Assembly (NCBI GenBank): GCA_034044135.1 | Contig: CP139021.1 | Location: forward strand, 2,867,635 to 2,931,634 | Source of the DNA: Flammeovirgaceae bacterium SG7u.111 | GTDB taxonomy: Bacteria > Bacteroidota > Bacteroidia > Cytophagales > Flammeovirgaceae | Length of the DNA: 64,000 nt | Reading direction: 5' to 3' | Shown: positions 54,163-63,228 of the stretch, in pieces | Layout of the letters: each line of letters starts with the position of its first letter | Position numbering within the stretch: position 1 is the first letter of the stretch | The notes under the pieces: generated by a model | The model's input: the letters and a program-made list of their open reading frames with translations, nothing else | The model's database searches: none | Told to the model about the DNA's origin: nothing | Made by a program: the position numbers and the translations under genes

Positions 54163-54965
54163 GCTGAGAGGTAAATCAAAGTAAAACATTGTTAGTTTTT
54201 GGCTGTCTGACCAAATGAATTTATATGCATTATATCAAAAATTAGGGGGAACTCAAAAACACATCTACCTGAACTTTCCCAACAATTTTGGGTGAGAAAT
54301 GTTAACCCTACAAATTAGGAATTTAGCGATATAAACAGAAAAAACACCGCTCTTCAAATTGCATTGAAGGATGGCTGGCAAGTAGTTAAGTTAGTACATT
54401 GTAAACTGATTTTTAGTGCTTTGCTGGCTATTCGTATCTAATTTACTATGATTGGGGAGGTTAATGCGTTCTAGTTGCCGGTTACTAGCTTAAAGGGAAA
54501 AATTTTCTTTTAAATATAGAAACAAGGTACGCCGTGTTATTTTAGCAAGTTAGTTGTAAGATCAAAACTACATTAGTTAAAACCAGAAACTAGCAACCGC
54601 AGCGGCGGACCGTCAGTAACCAGGAATTGTAAGCAATTCTTGAAAAAAGGGAGAATAAGTACAATTAAAAAAACTCGGTTATTTAGAATTCTGTACTCAC
54701 GTTTCTAACAGAACAAAATGAATAGTTAATTTGGTAATAATGCTATACATTGTGTACGGATTTGTACTTTGGCTTGCATATTTGATCGAAAACGGACAAT
54801 TTTGCCATACTTTATTTTTGAATAAAGACTTGATCCATAATTCTTTGTGAAGGATGGCATTTTTATTGAAAACCAAGCTCTTAGAGTGTGAGAGGTGTGT
54901 AGAATGAGATCTCGATTACTAGCTATGGCACGTAGGATTTAGCAAGGATATTTTAACAGATAGGA
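54163..54965. other. Long gene-free region with 31-bp repeat copy
   Basis: About 800 bases with no credible frame; includes the 31-bp repeat at 54590-54620. The promoter of the LolD-type operon must lie in its right part. Confidence 0.5.
54590..54620 (-). repeat. 31-bp dispersed repeat, copy 3
   Basis: Reverse orientation: GTTACTGACGGTCCGCCGCT... when read on the - strand. 27 of 31 match copy 2 and 26 of 31 match copy 1. Confidence 0.6.
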
Positions 54966-55670
54966 ATGATCATCCAAACATTAAATGTAGATAAGGTATA
55001 TTCAAATTTCGACATAGAGACGCTGGCATTAGAAAACATCAACCTCAATATCAACGAAGGCGAATTTATCAGTATAATGGGACCCTCGGGCTGTGGTAAG
55101 TCGTCCTTGCTCAATATCTTGGGCTTGTTGGATGTGCCGAGTAGTGGTCAGATTTTTTTTATGGGTGAGGAAGTTTCTAAAGCTTCGAGCACGAAGCGGG
55201 CATATTTGCGTAGGCACAACATTGGCTTCGTGTTCCAAAATTTTAATTTGATAGAAGAATTAACTATTTACGAAAATATAGAACTTCCTCTTATTTACCT
55301 CAAAGTTCCTCAGCAGGAAAGAAGAGAGAAGGTAATGGAGCTGATGGAAAAGCTTCAAATAGCTCATAAACGCAATTATTTCCCTACTCAAATCTCTGGC
55401 GGACAGCAGCAGCGCGTAGCGGTGGCTCGGGCTGTTGTAGCCCAACCAAAGCTGATCCTTGCCGATGAGCCCACGGGTAATTTGGATTCGGCCAGGGGGC
55501 AAGAAGTGATGGAAATGTTGGTGAAATTGAATGAAATGGGGACGACAGTGATTATGGTGACCCATTCGCAAAATGCTTCGGAATATAGCCAACGGGTCGT
55601 TCATTTGTTTGATGGAAAATTGGTTTCCGAAAACCTTAATAAAATTACCAATAAACAATTTTCAGAATAG
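54966..55670 (+). CDS. ABC transporter ATP-binding protein, LolD/MacB type
   Basis: 234 residues. Walker [17 protein letters not shown]-loop [13 protein letters not shown], signature [16 protein letters not shown], Walker [12 protein letters not shown] and H-loop MVTHSQNA. It should power the permease that follows 29 bases later. LolD/MacB-type systems handle lipoproteins, peptides or envelope stress compounds. Confidence 0.93.
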   Translation: MIIQTLNVDKVYSNFDIETLALENINLNINEGEFISIMGPSGCGKSSLLNILGLLDVPSSGQIFFMGEEVSKASSTKRAYLRRHNIGFVFQNFNLIEELTIYENIELPLIYLKVPQQERREKVMELMEKLQIAHKRNYFPTQISGGQQQRVAVARAVVAQPKLILADEPTGNLDSARGQEVMEMLVKLNEMGTTVIMVTHSQNASEYSQRVVHLFDGKLVSENLNKITNKQFSE

Positions 55671-55699
55671 CATTTTTTAGACAACTAACAGACCCTCCA

Positions 55700-58108
55700 T
55701 TGCTTAAGAATTACCTGAAAATAGCGTTCCGAAATATTTATAAATACAAGGTATATTCCATTGTGAATATCTTGGGGTTATCTGTGGGCATTGCTTTTTT
55801 TACCTTGTTGTTACTAATTATCAGGCACGAAATAAGTTACGATGTTATTCACTCAAAGTCGAGCAGGATTTTTAGGGCTACCAAGTACATAGAAAAAGAA
55901 GGGGTGGGGGAGCGCTCTGCCACATTGCCTTTTCCATTTGGAACTACGCTTGCCCGTGAGTATCCTTTCTATGTGGAAGAAGTCGTTCGGGTTTTTAATT
56001 TCCAGATTCCCTACCACTCGGTGCAGCATGGGAAAAAGCAATTTAACGAGGACAAGTTTTACTTTGTAGATGAATCGTTTTTCGATGTATTTGACTACCC
56101 ACTGGCCGAAGGTAGCCCAGATTCGGTACTGATTCAGCCCCTAAGCGTGATTTTGAGCGATGAGGCAGCCAAGCGCTACTTTGGAGAAGAAAACCCAGTT
56201 GGGAAAAGGATTCGCTACGAAGAACGCATATACCTAACCGTAACAGGCGTGTTTGCCCCTCGAGATTATGCTTCTCATTTTGAGTTTGATTTTATTTCCC
56301 CCCTTTCTAGCCTTTCTGAGCTAGTAGACGAAGACATTGTAGAAGACAACTGGAACTGGGATCCTTGTTGGACGTACATGGTCTTGGCCGAAGACAAATC
56401 GCCAGAGGACTTAGAATATATGATGAACGAGATGGTTGATAAGTTTTTCCCTCCCTCGTTCAAGGAATACGTCGATATTTACCTCCAGCCTCTAAAGGAA
56501 ATCCATTTGTATTCGGACTTGGATAATGAGCTGAACGTAAATGGAGATGTGAGTTATGTCTATATTTTTGCCATCATTGCGTTGCTTATCTTGATCATTG
56601 CGACTATTAATTTCACGAACCTTTCTTCGGCTAAATCGGCACTGAGGGCGAGAGAAATTGGGATAAGGCAAGCCATTGGCGCAACTCGATTAGAAATTTT
56701 ACAGCAGTTTTTTGTTGAATTTCTGTTCATCAGTATCATTGCTGTGGTGCTGGCTTTTGTGATAGTGGAAACTTCCCTTCCGCAGCTTGGTAGGTTAACG
56801 GGCACGCCCTTAGATTTTACCCGTATTAATAAGACCTTGATGATCTCAACGGTGCTGGGTTCTGGTTTTATAATTGGGGCACTTTCTAGCCTTGTGCCAG
56901 CTTACTATCTTTCTCGCTATCATCCTGCCGAAGTGCTCATGGGTTCTATTTTGCCAGGAATCAAGAGCAAGAGGTTTAGAGGGATTTTGGTCGTTATTCA
57001 GTTTGTGATTACTGTATTTTTATTAGTAACTACTTTGGTGAGTTTCAAGCAGTTTCTATTCTTACGGAGCGCTTCGTTGGGCTTCAATAAGGAAAATATC
57101 GTTATCCTTCCAGCTAATAATAATATAAAATTTCAGTACGACAGCTTAAAAGAAATGTTGTTGGAATCTCCGCATATCATCTCGGTGACGGCAATGGAAG
57201 AGGTGCTGGGAAGTGGGCACAGAACGAATGAATACCTTCCAGAAGAATGTGATTGCGAAGATGATTGGATGTTTTTCTCTTCACTCATAGTGCGGCAAGA
57301 TTTTCTCGAAACCTTTGAAATAAAGCTGCTTGCAGGTAGGTCTTTTTCTGTAGATACGAGAAATGACGATTATTATGCGGTGATAGTGAATAGGAAGTTA
57401 GTGGAGTTTATGGGCTGGGAATCTCCCGAAGATGCCATAGGGAAAGTGCTGCATTCTCGATCTGGTAATGAACGGGTTATTGGAGTAGTTGAGGATTTTA
57501 ACTTTGAATCTTTGCACAATGAAGTTGCTCCCCTAGTGTTGGATTTGGCCAGTAGCAAATTCAAGATTTTCTTTACCAAATACATTGCTGTAAAAGTAGA
57601 AGAAAGCAGCCAAAAGGAGGCTCTGGCACATATCAATTACGTATGGCGGCAGCATTTGCCCAAACGCTCGTTCGAGTATTTTTTCCTAGATAATAAGCTT
57701 GGGAAAATGTACACGAAAGAGCTGACTATGGGACGGATAACGGCATATTTTGCCATCGTGGCCATCATTATCGCTTGTTTGGGGCTGTTTGGCTTGTCTT
57801 CATTTGTGGTGAATATGCGGAGGAAGGAAATTGCCATCCGCAAAGCTATTGGCACTACCAACTGGGATATCATTATACTTCTTTCCAAAGAGTTCTTCTT
57901 GTTAGTTACCTTGGCATTGTTTATTTCTTGGCCTATTTCCTATTTTGTATTGCAGAGCTGGCTCGAAAGTTTCCCTTTCCACACCTCTCTCGATTTTGAA
58001 GTCTATCTTGTAACAGGGCTTATCGCTTTTCTCACCACCGCAACTACTATTAGCTTCCATACCATAAAAGCTGCTCGCAAAGAGCCTACAAAAGCCTTAC
58101 AGTTGTAA
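55700..58108 (+). CDS. ABC transporter permease, FtsX/MacB family
   Basis: 802 residues starting at TTG (MLKNYLKIAFRNIYKYKVYS); no ATG is usable near the end of the ATP-binding gene. N-terminal membrane span (VNILGLSVGIAFFTLLLLI), long periplasmic MacB-PCD domain, FtsX-like block SSAKSALRAREIGIRQAIGATRLEILQQFF, then a second copy with MRRKEIAIRKAIGTTNWDII near the C-terminus. So it is a double FtsX-type permease of the Bacteroidota kind. Its substrate is unknown. Forms an operon with the ATP-binding gene. Confidence 0.9.
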   Translation: MLKNYLKIAFRNIYKYKVYSIVNILGLSVGIAFFTLLLLIIRHEISYDVIHSKSSRIFRATKYIEKEGVGERSATLPFPFGTTLAREYPFYVEEVVRVFNFQIPYHSVQHGKKQFNEDKFYFVDESFFDVFDYPLAEGSPDSVLIQPLSVILSDEAAKRYFGEENPVGKRIRYEERIYLTVTGVFAPRDYASHFEFDFISPLSSLSELVDEDIVEDNWNWDPCWTYMVLAEDKSPEDLEYMMNEMVDKFFPPSFKEYVDIYLQPLKEIHLYSDLDNELNVNGDVSYVYIFAIIALLILIIATINFTNLSSAKSALRAREIGIRQAIGATRLEILQQFFVEFLFISIIAVVLAFVIVETSLPQLGRLTGTPLDFTRINKTLMISTVLGSGFIIGALSSLVPAYYLSRYHPAEVLMGSILPGIKSKRFRGILVVIQFVITVFLLVTTLVSFKQFLFLRSASLGFNKENIVILPANNNIKFQYDSLKEMLLESPHIISVTAMEEVLGSGHRTNEYLPEECDCEDDWMFFSSLIVRQDFLETFEIKLLAGRSFSVDTRNDDYYAVIVNRKLVEFMGWESPEDAIGKVLHSRSGNERVIGVVEDFNFESLHNEVAPLVLDLASSKFKIFFTKYIAVKVEESSQKEALAHINYVWRQHLPKRSFEYFFLDNKLGKMYTKELTMGRITAYFAIVAIIIACLGLFGLSSFVVNMRRKEIAIRKAIGTTNWDIIILLSKEFFLLVTLALFISWPISYFVLQSWLESFPFHTSLDFEVYLVTGLIAFLTTATTISFHTIKAARKEPTKALQL

Positions 58109-58297
58109 AGCGGCTTGTGCGGTTAGTTAGGAAAATCCTCAAGACCAATAGTTTTTTTTGAAAATTATGGCATATTTAGGTCGCTAAGTAGCCTTTGTTA
58201 GAACATGTTTAAACTTCAGAGTTTCTTGCTAATAAGGTTATGCTTAGATTTGGCTGAAATCCAATTTAACTGAAACGAACATTTAAAGACTTAACAC

Positions 58298-58837
58298 ATG
58301 AAAAAGCTTTTTGTAGGTGTGGCAATTGAACATGACACTGAAAATATTTTGAGCACATTTAAGCTTAGGCACAGACAGCTCAACGATGTGAGATGGGTTC
58401 CTCAAGAAAACTTTCACATGACTTTGTGCTACATTGGGCATACTACCGAAGAGGAAGAAGTGAAAGAAAAGCTGGAGAAGATAGCGAGCCAGCACAAGAT
58501 GTTTACCTTAGAATATGAAGGACTAGAAGTAGTAGAAAAAGAGGGTGTTACTGAGTTGGTTTGGGCAAGATATGGTATCCTTTCCAACTTTATTGAGCTG
58601 ACCAACAGCTTGCACGAAGAGTTGCTTGGCGAGCCTCCCTCTCGTGAGATTGTTCCCCACATCACCTTGGGCAGAATCAATGCAGAGCTCAATCCTTCTG
58701 ATTTTAACCTAACCTACATCGCCAACCTTCCACTTTTCCCTGTAGGCAGGTTGACCCTATGGGAGTCGGAGCAGATACATGGTGGAGTGAAATACACCCC
58801 ACTTGCGGAGTTTGAACTTGATAATGATTTAAGATAA
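58298..58837 (+). CDS. thpR: RNA 2',3'-cyclic phosphodiesterase (ThpR/LigT-like)
   Basis: 179 residues, standard size. Two H-x-T-x motifs: FHMTLCYIGHT near 46 and PHITLGRI near 125. FVGVAI at the N-terminus and LWESEQIHGGVKYTPLAEFEL at the C-terminus also fit. It opens 2',3'-cyclic phosphates on RNA. Possible operon with the following gene, 77 bases away. Confidence 0.92.
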   Translation: MKKLFVGVAIEHDTENILSTFKLRHRQLNDVRWVPQENFHMTLCYIGHTTEEEEVKEKLEKIASQHKMFTLEYEGLEVVEKEGVTELVWARYGILSNFIELTNSLHEELLGEPPSREIVPHITLGRINAELNPSDFNLTYIANLPLFPVGRLTLWESEQIHGGVKYTPLAEFELDNDLR

Positions 58838-58914
58838 AAAGCGACTAGGATATGCAATGAGCTACTTGAGTTTGTTGCTATCCAAATAGCTACACGGAAT
58901 TTTAACAATGTGAC

Positions 58915-59778
58915 ATGAAAAAATTATTGCTTCTTTTGATGTTTGTAAACCTGATACCTAATGCTTCTGTGGCGCAAACTTCTGTTTGGAAGGTAGAAAA
59001 GGAGGGGAAAGTGATGTATATAGGCGGAACAGTTCACATCCTAAGGGCAGAAGATTTCCCTTTGCCTACCGAGTTCGATGTAGCGTATGCTAAAGCAGAA
59101 ACGCTGATTTTTGAGACAGATATGGATAAGTTGAATGATCCGAGGGTAGGGCAAGCGATGATGGCAAAGGCGATGTATACCGATAAGCGAACACTGAAAT
59201 CGGTGTTGAGCGAAAAGGTGTATAATGATTTGGAAGTTGCTTGTACCAAGTTGCAATTGCCTTTTGCCAACTTGCAAAAACTCAAGCCTTCTATGGTGGT
59301 GCTCACCATGTCGGTTATGCAAATGAAGAGCCTTGGGCTTACGAGCGAAGGTGTGGACATGCATTATTTTAAGAAAGCCAAAGAAGAAGGAAAGTCTTTG
59401 GACTACCTCGAAACGGTAGACCAACAGTTGGATATGCTGCTCAGCATGGGAGAAGGCTACGAAGACGGTTATGTTAAATACTCGCTCAAAGAGCTAGACA
59501 AGATGGAGAAAGAACTCCTAAAAATGATAGATAGCTGGAAAACTGGGAAAGAAAAATCAATGATAGCTCAGATAAACGATATGGAGAAAATGTATCCTCA
59601 ACTTTATAAAACACTGTTGCTGGACAGGAACAGTGCTTGGATTCCTAAGTTGGAATCGTACTTAGAAAGCGATGAGGTTGAATATGTATTGGTAGGTACG
59701 CTGCACTTGCATGGAAAGGTAGGCATCTTGTCTATGCTAGAAGGAAAAGGATATAATGTGACTCAGCTAGGACAATAA
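58915..59778 (+). CDS. TraB/GumN family protein
   Basis: 287 residues with signal peptide MKKLLLLLMFVNLIPNASVAQ. VWKVEKEGKVMYIGGTVHILRAEDFPLP and LIFETDMDKLND, plus VGTLHLHGKVGILSMLEGKGYNV near the end, carry the family GG/H and GTxH motifs of the TraB/GumN metal-dependent hydrolase-like fold (Tiki-like). Likely a periplasmic protease. Substrate unknown. Confidence 0.87.
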   Translation: MKKLLLLLMFVNLIPNASVAQTSVWKVEKEGKVMYIGGTVHILRAEDFPLPTEFDVAYAKAETLIFETDMDKLNDPRVGQAMMAKAMYTDKRTLKSVLSEKVYNDLEVACTKLQLPFANLQKLKPSMVVLTMSVMQMKSLGLTSEGVDMHYFKKAKEEGKSLDYLETVDQQLDMLLSMGEGYEDGYVKYSLKELDKMEKELLKMIDSWKTGKEKSMIAQINDMEKMYPQLYKTLLLDRNSAWIPKLESYLESDEVEYVLVGTLHLHGKVGILSMLEGKGYNVTQLGQ

Positions 59779-59793
59779 GCCCCACTCTCTGGG

Positions 59794-60708
59794 TTACATT
59801 ATATATTCGTTATCTATACTAGCTACTGGTTGTGGTATTTCTTTTTCCCCAATTGTTTCCAATAAGTTAATTTCAATAGTACGAGTTATCTGGTCTAGAG
59901 CTATGCCAGAAGGGGTAGGGTCAAACGGGTTTAGCAATGCTCTGCCTATAGCCGAGATAGTAACAAAGACATATCCTATAGTCTGCCCAAACAAAATGCC
60001 CCAAGGTCCTATTGTATTTGAAGTCACTATAGTTACGCTTATTATAAATAGCCAAGTAAATAGAGAACTGTAATACTGATATGTAGTGGGGAATACTGTT
60101 CCTTTGATTCGCTCGGATTTGCCCATTCCATCACAGAAGGCAATGAGTATTTTATTGAGCTCCAAAAACTGAAATCCATCTATTAGCTTTTTGCTGTAGA
60201 TCTCATCTAGTTTTTCAGATTGAAGCGTAAGAATTGCATTATGTTTATTTGATTCTTTTTCAATTCTTTCAATTTCTGTCTCTTTCAAAAATTTTCGGTA
60301 ATAGTTGTCTTGAGAGCTTCTCAATTTTTCCTTGAGCGCATAAAGAAATGCTAAATGCCTAAGCACAGCACCTTTTCTTAGTTCATCTAATTCATTTTTG
60401 GATACCACATCGTTTTCGGTAGTGAACTGGATAATTTGTCTGGCCCAAGTCCTCGAATCGTTAACTAGGCCTCCCCATATTTTACGTGATTCCCACCAGC
60501 GATCGTAAGCCTGATTGTTATTGAAACCTATGAAAAATGCCAGGGCAGTACCCAAAATAGTGGGGATTATTCCTGGAAAAACAATATGGAGCTTTAGTAC
60601 ATATTCATTGAAAAAGTAGGATAAGACACAGGTGGCGAATATGAAGAGGAAGTTTTTCCAAGTTCCAGCAATTATGCGCGTAATTCGTACTTTTTTAGTG
60701 ATGATCAT
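59794..60708 (-). CDS. Bestrophin-family ion channel
   Basis: 304 residues. Membrane helices at the N-terminus (WKNFLFIFATCVLSYFFNEY, FPGIIPTILGTALAFFIGF) followed by NNNQAYDRWWESRKIWGGLVNDSRTWARQI, the bestrophin RFP/W-R-W signature area. Two more helices near residue 220-260. Anion or cation passage is not decidable. It is convergent with the TraB/GumN gene, with a 15-base gap. Confidence 0.88.
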   Translation of the reverse strand: MIITKKVRITRIIAGTWKNFLFIFATCVLSYFFNEYVLKLHIVFPGIIPTILGTALAFFIGFNNNQAYDRWWESRKIWGGLVNDSRTWARQIIQFTTENDVVSKNELDELRKGAVLRHLAFLYALKEKLRSSQDNYYRKFLKETEIERIEKESNKHNAILTLQSEKLDEIYSKKLIDGFQFLELNKILIAFCDGMGKSERIKGTVFPTTYQYYSSLFTWLFIISVTIVTSNTIGPWGILFGQTIGYVFVTISAIGRALLNPFDPTPSGIALDQITRTIEINLLETIGEKEIPQPVASIDNEYIM

Positions 60709-60779
60709 TTAGTATACGTGTAGGTTCGGTCAAATCATTTCTGTACTAAAAGTAGCATTTACTTTTTAATGTTTTCCAC

Positions 60780-61631
60780 TTACTTCCTCATTTCGCTCGG
60801 AGCAATTCCTCGCTTCTTTTTGAACAAACGGGAGAAGTAGTAAACGGATTGGAAGCCAGAGCGATCAGAAATTTCCTCAATGGTCATTTTGGTGGAGTTG
60901 AGCAACCTTTCGGCAAGTCTGAGTCGCTCATCTATCAGAAATTGCTGAGGAGCTACTCCCGTTTCCTCTTTGAACATTTTCCTAAAATAACTGTAACTCA
61001 CCCCAAACTTGGACGAAAGCTCCTTGAAGTCAATCTCTGCCTTCACATTAAGCCGGATGAAATTGATGGTTTCTTCTGCAATGTATTCACTTTTATTCCC
61101 AGCAACCGCATGTTCAATGGGTTCTGTGAGGTAGGCAATGAGTTGGAAAACAATTCCCGTGAGGATTTTGGCAAAGGATGACTTTTTTTTGGCAAGGGCG
61201 AGGGTTTGGTTGAGAAGGTAAATGACTTCGTCGTGGTAACCTATGTTTTTTACAATAGATTTTTTTTGCGTAAACAGCTCGGGTAAAATGAATTCGTCTA
61301 CCATTCTCCCTTCAAAGCCTATCCAGTATTCTTCCCAGCCTGTTTCAGGATCGGGGTGGTAGCGGTGCCATTCTCCCGGGAATAGCATGATTACATCTCC
61401 TGGCAATATTTTCTTTTTCGAGTCTTCACTTTCAAACACCCCTTTTCCAGTGACAACATAGATAAGCTGAATACTGGTAAGTGTTCTTCCTTTTTCCCAG
61501 GTGAACATATACCTATCAGGGTGCTTTGTGGGTGGATAGGATTGGTGGGGCAATGTTTTAAAATAGCCACAGGTATTGACCTTTAATCCTCGTTTATCAA
61601 GATCGGAGAAGTATTGAAAGAAATTGTTCAA
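60780..61631 (-). CDS. AraC-family transcription regulator
   Basis: 283 residues. N-terminal cupin-like effector domain (about 20-140: FTWEKGRTLTSIQLIYVVTGKGVFESED, VIMLFPGEWHRYHPDPETGWEEYWIGFEG). C-terminal two helix-turn-helix units: FKELSSKFGVSYSYFRKMFKEETG and MTIEEISDRSGFQSVYYFSRLFKKKRGIAPSEMRK. This layout is typical for regulators of sugar utilisation. Target genes not visible. Confidence 0.92.
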   Translation of the reverse strand: MNNFFQYFSDLDKRGLKVNTCGYFKTLPHQSYPPTKHPDRYMFTWEKGRTLTSIQLIYVVTGKGVFESEDSKKKILPGDVIMLFPGEWHRYHPDPETGWEEYWIGFEGRMVDEFILPELFTQKKSIVKNIGYHDEVIYLLNQTLALAKKKSSFAKILTGIVFQLIAYLTEPIEHAVAGNKSEYIAEETINFIRLNVKAEIDFKELSSKFGVSYSYFRKMFKEETGVAPQQFLIDERLRLAERLLNSTKMTIEEISDRSGFQSVYYFSRLFKKKRGIAPSEMRK

Positions 61632-61990
61632 TGAATTTAAATTGGATTGTCAAAATATGCAAAATATAAGCCAAAATAGTCATTTTATCTGAATTGGTAG
61701 AGTGCTATCTTACATTAATGTTTTTACCCAGTTAATAGAAAAAAGGTACTCACCCAGTAAAGTACCTGACCTAGATTTACCAAACAAAAAAATATTTTCA
61801 TCTTCATTGAAAAATGACTAATCAAAGTGTAGTTACAAGGCGAGCTAATTTAGCTCACCTTGTTTTTTTATATCCTCTTGTAAAATTTATCTAAGTATAT
61901 AACTAAAGTTCAAGCACCCTTGGTTTTGTGGCAGACAGGTTGAAAAAAAAACACCTTGTCCATATTTCGGAAATGTATTCTGATGCGTCC
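61632..61990. other. Gene-free region with terminator
   Basis: No frame of interest. Includes AGGTAC/GTACCT and the terminator at 61836-61869, neither serving a visible gene on the + strand. Confidence 0.45.
61836..61869 (+). terminator. Intrinsic terminator without an assigned gene
   Basis: CAAGGCGAGCTA/TAGCTCACCTTG stem (one G-T wobble) then TTTTTTT. Its T-run is on the + strand, while both neighbouring genes are on the - strand. Confidence 0.75.
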
Positions 61991-62266
61991 TTACTTTATC
62001 TTTCTATCCTCTATTTTACATTCACCAAAATCCTCTAGTTTTTCTGAGCCAATGGAAATTATCCGATCCATTCGGAGGGCTTTTGGTTCTTCCTTCACCA
62101 ACATAAACTCGCCTTCTGAAGTAGTTTTTGTATCTAAAATTAGTGTTTCAATAGTTTCTTCAGCACCTTTTTCGCTTCGGAAGCGAATGGCCACCTTTTG
62201 CCTCAAAGTGGCATAATGTTCAATTACATCGTAAAAACTGCAACTGATCGGTTTGTATGGTTTCAT
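61991..62266 (-). CDS. Rho-binding antiterminator-like (Rof/YaeO) protein
   Basis: 91 residues from MKPYKPISCSFYDVIEHYATLR, Rof length; a Met 24 codons earlier does not fit. YKPISCSFYDVIE (E. coli Rof: YQPINCDDYDNLE), a central beta part VAIRFRSEKGAEETIETLILDTKT, and ALRMDRIISIG (E. coli ELRLDKIT) follow the Rof order. Rof binds Rho and blocks termination. The match is by pattern only. Confidence 0.65.
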   Translation of the reverse strand: MKPYKPISCSFYDVIEHYATLRQKVAIRFRSEKGAEETIETLILDTKTTSEGEFMLVKEEPKALRMDRIISIGSEKLEDFGECKIEDRKIK

Positions 62267-62510
62267 AACGCGTTGTATTTTGTAATACACGTACTGTTCA
62301 ATAAAAACAGAAAACATCTTTCCACCATAAAAATTCACTTTTTCTCAAGAAAGTGAGATTTGACAATCGAACTAATTTACGCTTTGATTTTTGCTCCGAA
62401 AATAGGATAACCAACTGATTCATTGCCTGTTATTTAATAGTTTGAAAATAAAAAATCCCACTATCCAAAAATAAAAGGACAGTGGGATTAGCATTTTGGT
62501 TCAATGTACG

Positions 62511-62582
62511 TGGTCTCGCCAGGAGTCGAACCTGGATCTTGGGTTCCGGAGACCCACATAATATCCATTATACGACGGGACC
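62511..62582 (-). tRNA. tRNA-Arg(CCG)
   Basis: 72 nt. Acceptor GGTCCCG pairs with CGAGACC with one C-A mismatch (position 5-68); anticodon stem TGGGT/ACCCA with loop CTCCGGA, anticodon CCG; T arm CCAGG-TTCGACT-CCTGG; discriminator A. CCA is not encoded. The gene reads from 62582 downward. Confidence 0.88.
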
Positions 62583-62656
62583 AATTGCTATTAGCATGCA
62601 AAGTTATAAAAGTTCGGGAATATTCATTCTTAAATATAAGCCGAACTTGAAACGTG

Positions 62657-63124
62657 TCAACTTTCAGCCTTTTCTATGTCTTGGACAATAGCCAAGTGGT
62701 GGCGGGTATGGATTCTCAAGAACTTCTTGGTTTGCCTTAGGTTGAGCAAGCCGAATATATGGTGCTTGAAATTTGCATTGGGCTGGAGAGTTTCCACTTT
62801 CTCCACTAGTTCATAGGCTTTTGCCAACCTTGTTTCAAGTTCATTTTGAGTGATTACATCTTTGGGTGTCACTTGTTTTGGAGCTCTTGCTTTTCCTCTT
62901 GGAAACTTGTTTTGGATAAAAACCAGGGTTCTGATGAAAGAAAAATTTATTCTGTAGGCCGAAAGATCTGAGTCGGTCAGGGCGGTACACACACGTACGA
63001 TCACTCGCAGGTCATGATCTAGATGCCAAGCAATACTTTTTTGGGAAACGGTTTCATTCCGCAACTCCATTTTTGTAATATATTTGGCAATTTCTTCAAG
63101 TTCAGTTTGTAAAAACGTAGCCAT
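62657..63124 (-). CDS. DinB-like/DUF1569-type protein
   Basis: 155 residues, helical. SIAWHLDHDLRVIVRV with metal-ligand-type His, FPRGKARAPKQVTP, and HHIFGLLNLRQTKKFLRIHTRHHLAIVQDI near the C-terminus. This pattern of three His in helices is that of the DinB/YfiT four-helix metal-binding fold. Function unknown; possibly a thiol-dependent transferase. Confidence 0.75.
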   Translation of the reverse strand: MATFLQTELEEIAKYITKMELRNETVSQKSIAWHLDHDLRVIVRVCTALTDSDLSAYRINFSFIRTLVFIQNKFPRGKARAPKQVTPKDVITQNELETRLAKAYELVEKVETLQPNANFKHHIFGLLNLRQTKKFLRIHTRHHLAIVQDIEKAES

Positions 63125-63228
63125 ACTGAGTTGCTATTTATGGTTAAGTGGGCAAAATAACAAAGGCTATTTGTATTTCCAGTTTTGTGGCTATAATTTG
63201 TCCAACAAGAAAGAAATCAGGAAATAAC

